Positions 7,735-14,855 of a stretch of 37,532 nt of DNA are shown here, in pieces. The position numbers and the translations under genes were made by a program. Numbering within the stretch: the stretch's first letter is position 1; every line of letters starts with the position of its first letter. The notes beneath the pieces are model-generated. The model did not search any database. It had not been told where the DNA came from and was given only the letters and a program-made list of their open reading frames with translations. The stretch is from a virus: positions 1 through 37,532 of the IMG/VR virus record IMGVR_UViG_3300048121_000202. One strand, 5' to 3'.

Positions 7735-7870
7735 TTAATTCGTTAAAATGAAATAGCCTTACACTTGTTGCAGTGTGATTTTTATTAGAATGTAAATGTC
7801 CGTTAGGCATTTTGTGAGAATTGCCTTTGTGTTCAGTTCCATCTCTTTTGTAATGTTTAACGCCTTTCAT
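7697..7870 (-). CDS. Small His/Lys-rich hypothetical protein
   Basis: A 57-residue protein starts MKGVKHYKRDGTEHKGNSHK. The N-terminal half is dense in His and Lys with Gly ('MPNGHLHSNKNH'), and the end is Lys-rich (ETAKKKAKGKK). The ATG overlaps the stop of the preceding 42-residue gene (TAATG), which strongly supports it as a real coupled gene. I do not recognise the family. Composition suggests nucleic-acid binding, possibly packaged with DNA or acting late in infection. Confidence 0.7.
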   Translation of the reverse strand: MKGVKHYKRDGTEHKGNSHKMPNGHLHSNKNHTATSVRLFHFNELSETAKKKAKGKK

Positions 7871-7998
7871 TATTTCTTTTTCTTTTTAGGAAAACCAGCT
7901 TTCATATTTGCGTAGGCTTTCTTAGTGATAGTAGATTTCTTTTTAGTTCTACTTGTTTTATTTTTCTTTCTGTTATTTATATTTGCATATAGTGACAT
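7870..7998 (-). CDS. Small Lys-rich phage protein (42 residues)
   Basis: This 42-residue, highly basic protein runs from MSLYANINNRKKN to AYANMKAGFPKKKKK. A strong AAGGAGA Shine-Dalgarno sequence sits before the ATG, and its stop overlaps the next start (TAATG). Similar tiny 'MSLYANIN...KAGFPKKKK' proteins are familiar from other aquatic phages, but I know of no assigned function. Likely roles are DNA or RNA binding, or a minor virion component. It lies in a run of four to six tiny basic genes between portal and holin. Confidence 0.8.
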   Translation of the reverse strand: MSLYANINNRKKNKTSRTKKKSTITKKAYANMKAGFPKKKKK

Positions 7999-8007
7999 AG
8001 TATCTCC

Positions 8008-8280
8008 TTACCATTTTACTTTGTCTGCCCAGTAAGCAGCAGACAGTTTACCTTTAGAAATATTCTTGGCGTGTCTTGCCTTAAATGATTTCTTCCTTGC
8101 TTTGTCTTTAGCAGTCATTGGATTTTTACCAGCACCGCTAACGCCTTGTTGACCAAAGCGAATAAGTTTTATGACATCTCCAACCTTTGCTAGAACAGCG
8201 TGTGATTTAGTTTTGTGACTAGGTGTTCTTTTAGGTTTGTTATAACCAGAGAACCTTTCGCCTCTATAAGTTATTGCCAT
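8008..8280 (-). CDS. Conserved small basic phage protein
   Basis: The 90-residue protein starts MAITYRGERFSGYNKPKRTP and contains 'KVGDVIKLIRFGQQGVSGAG' (about 32-51) followed by 'KARKKSFKARHAKNISKG'. I recognise this as a widespread phage family of unknown function with the same 'RFGQQGVSGAG...KSFKARHAKNI' core. It is strongly basic and has no membrane segment. The ATG overlaps the stop of the AT-hook peptide upstream (TAATG), with AAGGAAA as ribosome-binding site. A DNA-binding or virion-packaged role fits its charge and its place downstream of portal. Confidence 0.82.
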   Translation of the reverse strand: MAITYRGERFSGYNKPKRTPSHKTKSHAVLAKVGDVIKLIRFGQQGVSGAGKNPMTAKDKARKKSFKARHAKNISKGKLSAAYWADKVKW

Positions 8281-8378
8281 TATTTCTTTTTCCTTGGTCT
8301 TCCTCTTTTCTTAATAATTTTTTTTGGCTTCATTAAACTGTCAAGCCATTCCCATGTTTTAATTAAATATTTTTTCAT
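8280..8378 (-). CDS. AT-hook-like microprotein (32 residues)
   Basis: This 32-residue gene starts MKKYLIKTWEWLDSLMKP and ends with the basic block 'KKIIKKRGRPRKKK'. The 'RGRPRK' core matches the AT-hook motif, which binds the minor groove of AT-rich DNA. The first 18 residues can form an amphipathic Trp-containing helix. Both ends overlap neighbours by one base (TAATG at start and stop), which is strong evidence that it is translated. It may bend or condense the AT-rich phage DNA or act on the host nucleoid. No experimental role is known to me. Confidence 0.72.
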   Translation of the reverse strand: MKKYLIKTWEWLDSLMKPKKIIKKRGRPRKKK

Positions 8379-8560
8379 TAGTGTATTAAAGTTACTTTAG
8401 AAGATATTAGTTCTGAGTCGTGTGGTATCTGTAAAAATATCATAGCCACTCTTTTTGCTTCTTCTAGGTTTTTAGCTTTTATGTCAGAGCCAACATAAAT
8501 AAAATCTCCGTCAAGAAATTCTAAGTCGTAAATCTTATCCGATTGGTGGGTTGTTGCCAT
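8378..8560 (-). CDS. Small hypothetical protein after portal
   Basis: A 60-residue protein starts MATTHQSDKIYDLEFLDGDF and contains 'YVGSDIKAKNLEEAKRVAMI'. The predicted order beta-beta-helix-beta looks like a small ferredoxin-like or DUF fold, but I cannot name a family. It overlaps the 3' end of the portal gene by 26 nt and has an AAGGA Shine-Dalgarno sequence inside it. The stop overlaps the next start (TAATG). There are no Cys clusters or membrane segments. Confidence 0.78.
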   Translation of the reverse strand: MATTHQSDKIYDLEFLDGDFIYVGSDIKAKNLEEAKRVAMIFLQIPHDSELISSKVTLIH

Positions 8561-10682
8561 TAGTAAACATTCCTTGCGATTGGTTTTTTGCTACTTGCCT
8601 AATCGCTTCTCTATCTCTTTCCATAATTGCATTTATTTCTGCTACATTAATTTGTGCGCCATACTTAGCTTGTAATTCTGCAACCTTGAGTTTTAGATCA
8701 GCTTCATGTTCATCACGGTTTCTGTCGTCATCCATAATGATTTTCATTCTATCTGTCTCTGCATCAATGATAGCTTTTTGTGCTAAGTTCTGTGCTTTCA
8801 TTGCTTCGGCTTGTGCCAACATTTCTTCTGGAGAAGGCTTGGCTGCTTCTGGTGGTTGCGGAGGCATTGGAGGAACTTGTGTATTTATAAATGTTGTTGC
8901 ATCTTTAAATCCAGCCATCTCAATCATTTTAGTTAAAGTGTTTGCATACTGCTGTAAATTAACCAAAGGATTGTTAGGGCCTAGAGTTTGTAATATTTGT
9001 TCTTGTTTTTGTGATAGTGCTGTTAGGACTTGGAACTTTTCTTCGTCAGAGTTTTTAGAAATACCAACATTAATTACCATATCTTTATCAGCATCCCAGT
9101 ATCTAGGATCAATAGGAATAAACTCGTTGTTAAGTCTCATCATGTCTTGACCTTCTTGGTGCTTGATAACAAGTGAGTTTACAAGTTTAAATAAATCTTT
9201 CATTCCGTCAGCAAAGTGACGACAGATAAGTTCTACTCTTCCTTGTGCGCCAGACATAGTAGCCGATACAGCTGCGGAAGTTGTAGATTGTAATGCTTCT
9301 GCATTAAGTCCAGCCGAAGCCTTGGAAACACCTGTGCGGTTTTCTTTTGCTTCGTCTAAGTAAGACAATACAGGGAAGGCTTCTTTACCAACGAAAGGAA
9401 CAGAGAAAGGCTGAACCATTCCTGGCGCTCTCATTCTTATTGGTTGTCCTATGTCAGTATTAAGAACGTCATCAATGTTGACTTGTCCTTCTACTATACC
9501 CATTCGTGGGAAGATGGCGTGGCCTAGACTATCAAGGGTATCTCTCATTATCTGAGATTTAGCCGCTTGAATAGGCATCAAGTAGTCCGCGGGGCATGAG
9601 CCAATGGAGGTATGAGGCTCTGGATCGGGACAGAAGAGTGTAATAGGTAAATCATCCCAGGGTGTTGAATTAACAATATTTAATCCATTCCCTACAGTGC
9701 ATACTCTAATCCTTTCATCTATACCATCACCATCTAAATCATAAAAAACATAATGCTCTACATAGAGAACACTTTTACTATTACTGTCTGCTCTATCAAC
9801 ACCAGTAAAATCTGCGTATGGGTTTCTTGCTTGTTCTAGGTCGTAGGAGTCTTCATCGACTGCGCTTCCAGAACCAGCAAACTGTTCCATTTGTTCTTTG
9901 TCATAACCCATAGCAACCAAGTCACTTACAGTCTTAACCATTCTGTGTGCAACGTATGGAGAAGTATTTAAGTCTCTAGCGTGTCTTGAAATTAACACTT
10001 CTTCTGTTGGTACTGCTTCGATTACCACTTGGTCTTTAGGTTTAATTCTTCTAATTTTTACATCGTAACTAGCTGGAGTTTCTTGAGTTATCTCTTCGCC
10101 AGTTTCAGGATTCATTATTGTCATGCTTTGCATTTCAATTTTTTCTTCAATGACTTCTACATTTGGGTCAAGGGTAATAGCTTGATAGGCTTCTGGTGAT
10201 AGTCCTGTATATTCGTGAGTTGATGCAGTAATGCTGTCATCCCAGTAGGCTTTTACAAAACCAGTTTTTCTAATGAGTGCATCTTTGAACGCATCATATA
10301 AAACTTTAAATCCTGGATTTTTTTGTTGGATAACATAGTTGATGTAATCTGTTTGTTGTTTGGCTAGTTGTATGTCTTCTGGGCCATGAGGTATGAACTC
10401 TACTATTTTATTAGTACCAAAAAATGTACGCATGATTGATGGCAGCATGAACAACACGCTGTCTCTAACATCGGTTGATACAAACTCTGATTGCATAGAG
10501 CTTTGTGATGTTGGTGAGTTTCCAAGATAGTAGTCAGTAGCATCAGCTCTGTCCTGGTCTATCTGGTCGATAAAGTCTTTAGCGTCATCCATTTCGGACT
10601 TAAGTACGCCTTGTAGTTCTTCTTCATTGTAAGAATCTTCTACTTGTAACTCTTCGATTTCTTGATCTTTGTCGTATTCCAT
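8535..10682 (-). CDS. Portal protein
   Basis: The 715-residue protein is of the large podovirus portal type. The N terminus is acidic; 'STDVRDSVLFMLPSIMRTFF' (about 69-88) and 'DALIRKTGFVKAYWDD' (about 133-148) are typical portal sequence. Central 'PVLSYLDEAKENRTGVSKAS' and 'NAEALQSTTSAAVSA' blocks match the stem/wing region of P22- and SU10-like portals. The C-terminal 100 residues are Gln/Ala/Glu-rich coiled coil (EEMLAQAEAMKAQNLAQKAI), suggesting a barrel inside the head. It forms the dodecameric DNA channel at one vertex, docking the terminase and then the adaptor. It is 4 nt downstream of the large terminase gene. Confidence 0.92.
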   Translation of the reverse strand: MEYDKDQEIEELQVEDSYNEEELQGVLKSEMDDAKDFIDQIDQDRADATDYYLGNSPTSQSSMQSEFVSTDVRDSVLFMLPSIMRTFFGTNKIVEFIPHGPEDIQLAKQQTDYINYVIQQKNPGFKVLYDAFKDALIRKTGFVKAYWDDSITASTHEYTGLSPEAYQAITLDPNVEVIEEKIEMQSMTIMNPETGEEITQETPASYDVKIRRIKPKDQVVIEAVPTEEVLISRHARDLNTSPYVAHRMVKTVSDLVAMGYDKEQMEQFAGSGSAVDEDSYDLEQARNPYADFTGVDRADSNSKSVLYVEHYVFYDLDGDGIDERIRVCTVGNGLNIVNSTPWDDLPITLFCPDPEPHTSIGSCPADYLMPIQAAKSQIMRDTLDSLGHAIFPRMGIVEGQVNIDDVLNTDIGQPIRMRAPGMVQPFSVPFVGKEAFPVLSYLDEAKENRTGVSKASAGLNAEALQSTTSAAVSATMSGAQGRVELICRHFADGMKDLFKLVNSLVIKHQEGQDMMRLNNEFIPIDPRYWDADKDMVINVGISKNSDEEKFQVLTALSQKQEQILQTLGPNNPLVNLQQYANTLTKMIEMAGFKDATTFINTQVPPMPPQPPEAAKPSPEEMLAQAEAMKAQNLAQKAIIDAETDRMKIIMDDDRNRDEHEADLKLKVAELQAKYGAQINVAEINAIMERDREAIRQVAKNQSQGMFTNGNNPPIG

Positions 10683-10686
10683 AAAT

Positions 10687-12219
10687 TTATCCCACTCTGA
10701 TTATTCTTGATGTCAAGGGTTTCTTGAAATTATACCCTAAAAAGTTCTCGCCACCACTAAAACTTGCAGCGGAACTTGCCATGGTTAGTGCAAGTGCGTC
10801 AGCTTTATCTGGAGACTTAACACCTCTTTTTTTCATTTCGTCTTTTGACTCTATTTTTATTTTTCCAGTTGATGTATATTTATAACTAGGTGCTGCCAAT
10901 TCTGATACAAGCTCATCATCATTAGGAAGTCGGCAATTACGCAGCACCAACCAATCTTTGATTGCGAACCATAATTCAGCTCTTAAGTTCAAATAGTTTT
11001 TCTTAGTCGATGGTGCTTCTGCAACATTAACTCCTCTTACTGGTAAGTTTTGTTCAGCTAGTCTATCTACAACACCACTACCAAGACCAATTACGTCTAT
11101 AAGTATTTCTTGTGGTTGTTCTACAACTGTACTGTCGTCATATAAGTTTTTAACCGCACCGCATAATTGCATTAAATCCATCGATTTAAAAGTCTTAATT
11201 TCAAGAACAGTATTACCTTGTCTTATACATAGTGCAGAATTGTCTCCGCCAAAACGTGCAACGTCTAATCCCCAAACAATAGGTGCTTTGGTTGTTAGTG
11301 CCACATCTCTATCGACAGCGTTTCTTGCCAGTTCCATTGGTATGACTGAATCATCGTCAGCGTTGGGGAACTCGCCTCTTACTTCTACTCTAGCAACGGT
11401 AGAATCTTCACCGTATTGTTCGAGCATAGTCTGGAATAGTTTTTGGTCAGTACCTTCGACTGTGCGTGAGTCTATTTGTTCTAAGTTCCAGAACTTACGC
11501 TTGGATGTAAAACTCTCGTAGAAAGGCCCTGTGTTTCTTCTAGGGTTAGAGAAGGTAAACCAGAAACGATTTTCTGTAGGCTCTGTAAAGAAACCTTCGG
11601 AGACAGAATAGATGGGTGCGGGTATACCTGATGCCTCATCCATGATTAAGCAAACTCCGTAGGATGAGTGAATACCAGCGAAAGCGTCAGGGTTCTCTTC
11701 ACTCCATAACTGTGCTTGGGCGTAGTAGTAACCTGTATCTATTTTTAAGTCTCTTTTGAGTGCTTCTTCAAACCAACCATCTGGTTTTATGGTGGTAGCA
11801 GTTTTAGTAAACCAATGGCTGTTTATAGAAAGTGTTAGCCATTTACCTAACTCCGCCCATGTTCTTGATCGGAGCTGTTGCTCGGTGTTGGCAGTAACGA
11901 TAGTGGTTGAGCCTAATCTGGTTGACAGCATCCATAATATTAACCATGAAACTAAAGCAGACTTTCCTATTCCACGACCTGAAGCTACAGCAAGTCTAAA
12001 CATCTCTGGATTAATTTCGCCTTTATTTCTTTGTATGCTTATTGATAATTTTTTTAAAACATTTTTTTGCCACTCTCTTGGGCCTGTAAAGTCTTCAAGG
12101 GGGGTGTCCTTCTGTCCCCATGGGAAGATAAACATAACAAAGTTGTATGGATCATCCGCAACTTGAGGCGACCAAACTTCGGTCATTAGTTGTTGTTCAG
12201 CTTCAGCTCCGTATTTCAT
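10687..12219 (-). CDS. terL: Terminase large subunit
   Basis: The 510-residue DNA-packaging motor has both expected domains. The ATPase carries Walker A 'GRGIGKS' (81-87) and Walker B 'LIMDEAS' (191-197), and a 'FTFSNPRR' segment follows it. The RNase-H-like nuclease carries Asp319 in 'GLDVARFGGD', Asp375 in 'ILIDVIGLGSG' and Asp474 in 'SPDKADALAL'. It cuts and pumps DNA through the portal. Its ATG overlaps the stop of a 29-residue membrane peptide by 4 nt (ATGA). The Walker A variant with Arg (GRGIGKS) is common in this terminase clade. Confidence 0.96.
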   Translation of the reverse strand: MKYGAEAEQQLMTEVWSPQVADDPYNFVMFIFPWGQKDTPLEDFTGPREWQKNVLKKLSISIQRNKGEINPEMFRLAVASGRGIGKSALVSWLILWMLSTRLGSTTIVTANTEQQLRSRTWAELGKWLTLSINSHWFTKTATTIKPDGWFEEALKRDLKIDTGYYYAQAQLWSEENPDAFAGIHSSYGVCLIMDEASGIPAPIYSVSEGFFTEPTENRFWFTFSNPRRNTGPFYESFTSKRKFWNLEQIDSRTVEGTDQKLFQTMLEQYGEDSTVARVEVRGEFPNADDDSVIPMELARNAVDRDVALTTKAPIVWGLDVARFGGDNSALCIRQGNTVLEIKTFKSMDLMQLCGAVKNLYDDSTVVEQPQEILIDVIGLGSGVVDRLAEQNLPVRGVNVAEAPSTKKNYLNLRAELWFAIKDWLVLRNCRLPNDDELVSELAAPSYKYTSTGKIKIESKDEMKKRGVKSPDKADALALTMASSAASFSGGENFLGYNFKKPLTSRIIRVG

Positions 12220-12305
12220 ATATTTACCAAAATTATAAATAATAAAAAATTACCAAGTCCAGCTATGGTTGTTATTTCTATTATTCCTTTTATTACCTCT
12301 TTCAT
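12216..12305 (-). CDS. Possible 29-residue membrane peptide upstream of terL
   Basis: A 29-residue frame (MKEVIKGIIEIT ... LGNFLLFIILVNI) consists of a short charged N terminus and one hydrophobic helix. It ends in an ATGA overlap with the terL start, the arrangement expected of a coupled gene, since terL itself lacks a strong Shine-Dalgarno sequence. Its own ribosome-binding site is weak (TTGAGTAG, about 8 nt before the ATG). It may act mainly as a leader for terL translation or as a real membrane peptide. Confidence 0.5.
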   Translation of the reverse strand: MKEVIKGIIEITTIAGLGNFLLFIILVNI

Positions 12306-12449
12306 ATTCTACTCAAAAAAATTAAAAAAAATTAGCGCAACAGTTACACGTAATATACCCCGTGCGAAAAATGTAAGGGGGGGGTCAATCGTTTTAAATC
12401 GGAGCATGTGATTTGCAGATTGAAGGGCAACCCTTACAAGATAGCGTAA
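12306..12449. other. Non-coding gap between terminase subunits
   Basis: No convincing gene lies here. The stretch contains an unusual run of eight G (12377-12384) in otherwise AT-rich DNA, and a small perfect hairpin AAGGG-CAA-CCCTT (12423-12435) just downstream of terS. Terminase recognition or cutting sites (cos or pac) often lie in or next to the small-terminase gene, so this is a candidate region. The sequence alone does not show which type. Confidence 0.45.
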
Positions 12450-12959
12450 CTATCCGCCCTTATCATTCTTTTTTATATCGTCCTGATTATTTACCAGTTG
12501 TTCCAAGTCTGTATCTGTTGATTTAACAGCGTTTATAACCTTAGGCTGTTTGATAGTCGCCATAGAGTCGCCAAGTCTATCTTTTGCACCAGTCAAAACA
12601 TCATTTAGATTGATAGTAGCGTGAACGTTCTCGACTCGATCCTTCCACGTCTTCGCATCTTGATTCTTTAAGTAGAATATCTGGGCGGTTACGTTGCCGT
12701 CAGTGGCAGAAGTGAACAAAGAGTTTGTAACCTGTGCCAGTCCCTTCGCCTTCCCCCTTTTTATAGCATCCTCAAATTCAGCAGAACGTTTTCTGGAACG
12801 GTCTATAGTTGACCATGAAACGCCCATTGCACGGGCAATTTGAGTAGTACCAAGACCACGAGAAGCCAAGTTTTCTACTTGCTCCAAATCTAAATTAATT
12901 AACTTTCTACCCACTTTTTTGGGTGGTTTCTTGTCGTTTTCAGTCAAAAATTGCTCCAT
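12450..12959 (-). CDS. terS: Terminase small subunit
   Basis: The 169-residue protein has an N-terminal helix-turn-helix (about 24-62: 'LEQVENLASRGLGTTQIARA', then 'GVSWSTIDRSRKRSAEFEDA'). A helical oligomerisation block follows, with 'GKAKGLAQVTNSLFTSATDG' and 'NVTAQIFYLKNQDAKTWKDR', as in many small terminases. It recognises the packaging site and loads the large subunit. It is the first gene of the minus-strand late block. No clear Shine-Dalgarno sequence precedes the ATG, and the leader is T/A-rich. It is divergent from the plus-strand operon, with about 140 bp between starts. Confidence 0.88.
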   Translation of the reverse strand: MEQFLTENDKKPPKKVGRKLINLDLEQVENLASRGLGTTQIARAMGVSWSTIDRSRKRSAEFEDAIKRGKAKGLAQVTNSLFTSATDGNVTAQIFYLKNQDAKTWKDRVENVHATINLNDVLTGAKDRLGDSMATIKQPKVINAVKSTDTDLEQLVNNQDDIKKNDKGG

Positions 12960-13039
12960 ATTTGAAATTTTTTTATGCTCCGTAAACCCTTATATTACAG
13001 CATTCCTCATAAAAACACTAAGTTTTTTTGTCTAACTAC

Positions 13040-13067
13040 TTGATATATAAGTACATTTAGGTATGAT
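13040..13067 (+). promoter_or_regulatory. Strong sigma70-like promoter of the plus-strand operon
   Basis: TTGATA (13040-13045), a 16-bp spacer and TATGAT (13062-13067) lie 34 bp before the first plus-strand ATG, directly followed by an AGGAGG ribosome-binding site. Each hexamer is one base off consensus. This is the best promoter match I see in the window and suggests immediate transcription by host RNA polymerase. Confidence 0.7.
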
Positions 13068-13101
13068 TAGGGAGTCAAACGTAATACTTTAGGAGGTAAA
13101 C

Positions 13102-13266
13102 ATGACAAAAGAAATACAAAAACTAAGCAATGAAATTAATGCAATGAAAGAAAAGTTGCATAGCACATCATGGGATGCTTCCCCAAACAGTTTAACAACT
13201 AGAGATTTTATAGCATCTATTAATGCCAAAAGAATTCAACTAATCAAATTACAAAATAACCAATAG
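13102..13266 (+). CDS. Small coiled-coil hypothetical protein, first gene of plus operon
   Basis: A 54-residue protein starts MTKEIQKLSNEINAMKEKLH, a likely coiled coil. A linker (STSWDASPNSLTTRD) and a second helix (FIASINAKRIQLIKLQNNQ) follow. It has a near-perfect AGGAGG Shine-Dalgarno sequence and lies just downstream of a strong promoter, so it should be highly expressed early. The leader and first codons (AGGAGGTAAACATGACAAA) recur before the next gene. No family is recognised. Confidence 0.75.
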   Translation: MTKEIQKLSNEINAMKEKLHSTSWDASPNSLTTRDFIASINAKRIQLIKLQNNQ

Positions 13267-13275
13267 GAGGTAAAC

Positions 13276-13743
13276 ATGACAAAGAAAACATTTAAGTTTG
13301 GAAAAATAGACTACAACGGAACAGGTAGAAAAGTTAATGCTGTTACTGTAGATGTTAAATATGACGGAGAAAAATTCTCCGCTTGTGGCAATATCTGGAA
13401 CAGTAAGAAAACAGATATACTTCACGGTGGCCAGTGTTTAGATGAGATAAATAAACATTTATTTCCTAACGGAATATTTAAAAAGATTTACTCTATCTGG
13501 AAAGATTACCATTTAAACGACTGCACACCAGGAACGCCAAAACAAATGGCATATTTAAAAACTTTAAATAGGCCTAGTAATGCAGAATTTTACACGTGGG
13601 AATGTGAGCAATTAGAAAAAGCCAATCTCTTAATTGATGACCATAACGGAGAGCCATATAAATATGGTACTAAGTGGCTAACTACACCATTACCAGAACA
13701 CGTTAAAAAGTCATTAAATGGCTTAGGGTTAGAGGTGGCGTAA
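13276..13743 (+). CDS. Hypothetical phage protein with 'YHLNDCTPGTPKQ' motif
   Basis: The 155-residue protein starts MTKKTFKFGKIDYNGTGRKV. It has a beta-rich N-terminal half containing 'CGNIWNSKKTDILHGGQCLD' (about 37-56). The centre reads 'IWKDYHLNDCTPGTPKQ' (about 74-90), and the C terminus has 'YKYGTKWLTTPLPEHV'. I associate this layout ('W..yHLNdm.aGtp.Q' plus 'YGs.Wl') with a small family common on phages and plasmids, function unknown. It has a strong AGGAGG ribosome-binding site, and its stop overlaps the next start (TAATG). It is the longest gene in the plus-strand operon. Confidence 0.8.
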   Translation: MTKKTFKFGKIDYNGTGRKVNAVTVDVKYDGEKFSACGNIWNSKKTDILHGGQCLDEINKHLFPNGIFKKIYSIWKDYHLNDCTPGTPKQMAYLKTLNRPSNAEFYTWECEQLEKANLLIDDHNGEPYKYGTKWLTTPLPEHVKKSLNGLGLEVA

Positions 13744-13940
13744 TGAGTAACACTTACACAATTAAAGACGTTTTAAGAGTTGGCAACCTATTAGATGACG
13801 GAACTAGCTTTGCATGTAATAAATGCAACGAGTCCGGAGAAATGACATATCAAGCATTACCAGGTAAAGATTTTAAACATGGCTTTGATTATTCATGCGG
13901 ACATTGTGGCGAATGGCAATTACAGGCGGTGCAACAATGA
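13743..13940 (+). CDS. Zinc-ribbon microprotein
   Basis: This 65-residue protein has two CxxC knuckles, Cys25/Cys28 ('CNKC') and Cys52/Cys55 ('CGHC'), separated by about 23 residues. That is the spacing of a classic zinc ribbon. Such small ribbons often bind nucleic acid or host RNA polymerase. It starts at an ATG overlapping the previous stop (TAATG), and its stop overlaps the next start (ATGA). No enzymatic domain accompanies the ribbon. The place in an early operon makes a transcription or translation takeover role plausible, but this is inference. Confidence 0.8.
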   Translation: MSNTYTIKDVLRVGNLLDDGTSFACNKCNESGEMTYQALPGKDFKHGFDYSCGHCGEWQLQAVQQ

Positions 13941-14113
13941 GCAAAGAAACACGATCTAAAAACAAAAGCATAATAAGTCAACTTCGCAAGAAGTACGGAC
14001 TAAAAGATAACACGCCTATTCACAAGGTAGAAATTGCAATGACACCTAAGGACTGGAAAGAGTTTAGCGAGGCTTTAACCTTTCCAAATGGCAAACCAAC
14101 AAGGGGTAAATGA
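13937..14113 (+). CDS. Small basic hypothetical protein
   Basis: The protein is 58 residues from MSKETRSKNKSIISQLRKKY. The frame is open further upstream, but only in overlap with the zinc ribbon gene, and the ATGA overlap marks the start. 'KVEIAMTPKDWKEFSEALTF' (about 31-50) is probably helical, and the end is 'NGKPTRGK'. The N-terminal 20 residues are strongly basic. I do not recognise a family. It is coupled to genes on both sides. Confidence 0.75.
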   Translation: MSKETRSKNKSIISQLRKKYGLKDNTPIHKVEIAMTPKDWKEFSEALTFPNGKPTRGK

Positions 14114-14289
14114 TGGATAAAGTATTAAAAGCAGTAAGAGAAGCAAGTATATCTGTAGCTTGTTTATTAGATGACATTCCAACCGATACAAATATTTATA
14201 AAGATATAGTTCATATACAAAACCAAATAACAACAATAGAAAACTTTTTAGAACCGTTTACTGTTGCAGAGTTAGAGGAGCAAGACTAA
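14113..14289 (+). CDS. Small helical hypothetical protein
   Basis: The 58-residue protein starts MDKVLKAVREASISVACLLD and ends 'ENFLEPFTVAELEEQD'. It is predicted to be all helix with an acidic C terminus. An ATG immediately upstream in the same frame (14110) is possible, but AGGGG is better spaced for 14113. The stop overlaps the next start (TAATG). No family is recognised. Confidence 0.7.
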   Translation: MDKVLKAVREASISVACLLDDIPTDTNIYKDIVHIQNQITTIENFLEPFTVAELEEQD

Positions 14290-14375
14290 TGGACTGGCAA
14301 CTAATACTAATACTAATATTCATGGCAGTATGTCTTTATGGTGTCGCTCTAATCATCAAGGATAAAAACCAATGA
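14289..14375 (+). CDS. Single-span membrane microprotein (28 residues)
   Basis: The sequence is MDWQLILILIFMAVCLYG followed by VALIIKDKNQ: one uninterrupted hydrophobic helix (about 4-24) with a short basic tail. The start overlaps the previous stop (TAATG) and the stop overlaps the next start (ATGA), so it is embedded in a coupled chain and is very likely translated. It may alter the host inner membrane early in infection, for example in superinfection exclusion or inhibition of a membrane protein. It is too short for family assignment. Confidence 0.68.
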   Translation: MDWQLILILIFMAVCLYGVALIIKDKNQ

Positions 14376-14620
14376 TATTTTCAATAAACATCAACGGCTT
14401 AATCATTGATTGGTGCTACACCTTAAACAACCAAGAGAAACAGTATTACCAAACATGGATACCTAAACTCAGCGACATTCAAATAGTAACCAAAGAATTA
14501 AACGGTCTTACAGTTAGCGAAGTTAAAAAGCTAATTCTGGAAGACATACAACCAGATATACAAATGGTGCGAGATAACACCAACCAAAAGGCGAAAGCCA
14601 GGAGAAATAAAAATGTCTAA
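14372..14620 (+). CDS. Small hypothetical protein
   Basis: An 82-residue protein starts MIFSININGLIIDWCYTLNN. The beta-rich N-terminal half contains 'EKQYYQTWIPKLSDIQIVTK'. A helix ('GLTVSEVKKLILEDI') and a basic tail ('NQKAKARRNKNV') follow. It starts in an ATGA overlap with the membrane microprotein and overlaps the next gene by 8 nt. I do not recognise the family. Confidence 0.75.
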   Translation: MIFSININGLIIDWCYTLNNQEKQYYQTWIPKLSDIQIVTKELNGLTVSEVKKLILEDIQPDIQMVRDNTNQKAKARRNKNV

Positions 14621-14855
14621 TGATGCAGACAGAATAAGAGAACTTATAGAAATAGAACGCGATATTAAAACCATGCCGCAAGAAGAACCTCAAAAGGTAG
14701 TAATACAATTACAGCCAATCGAGTTTAATACTTTTGTTGGTCATCAACCACCAACGAGGGAGGAAATAGGCAGAGCAATAATACAAGAAATAGAAAACGA
14801 TAATTTCTATTACCATGAACTAATTAAGCACGTAAAAGAGGAGGTGCAAGAATGA
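14613..14855 (+). CDS. Small acidic hypothetical protein
   Basis: The 80-residue, mostly helical and acidic protein starts MSNDADRIRELIEIERDIKT. A central 'IQLQPIEFNTFVGHQPPTRE' segment (about 31-50) is followed by helix 'EIGRAIIQEIENDNFYYHEL'. A GGAG Shine-Dalgarno sequence inside the previous gene supports the start. The stop overlaps the next ATG (ATGA). No family is recognised. Confidence 0.75.
   Translation: MSNDADRIRELIEIERDIKTMPQEEPQKVVIQLQPIEFNTFVGHQPPTREEIGRAIIQEIENDNFYYHELIKHVKEEVQE

Noticed and set aside
8551-9150. 199-residue plus-strand frame antisense to portal
   Set aside because: It is a Ser/Cys/Ile-rich mirror of the portal coding strand with no ribosome-binding site and no recognisable domain.
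12190-12411. 73-residue plus-strand frame over the terminase gap
   Set aside because: It overlaps the terL start on the opposite strand, has Lys/Ile/Asn-rich AT-driven composition and no Shine-Dalgarno sequence.
13008-13030. AAAAAC/GTTTTT inverted repeat as a terminator between terS and the plus operon
   Set aside because: It is a six-base AT-rich stem likely to arise by chance and lies upstream of both divergent genes, where termination has no obvious purpose.
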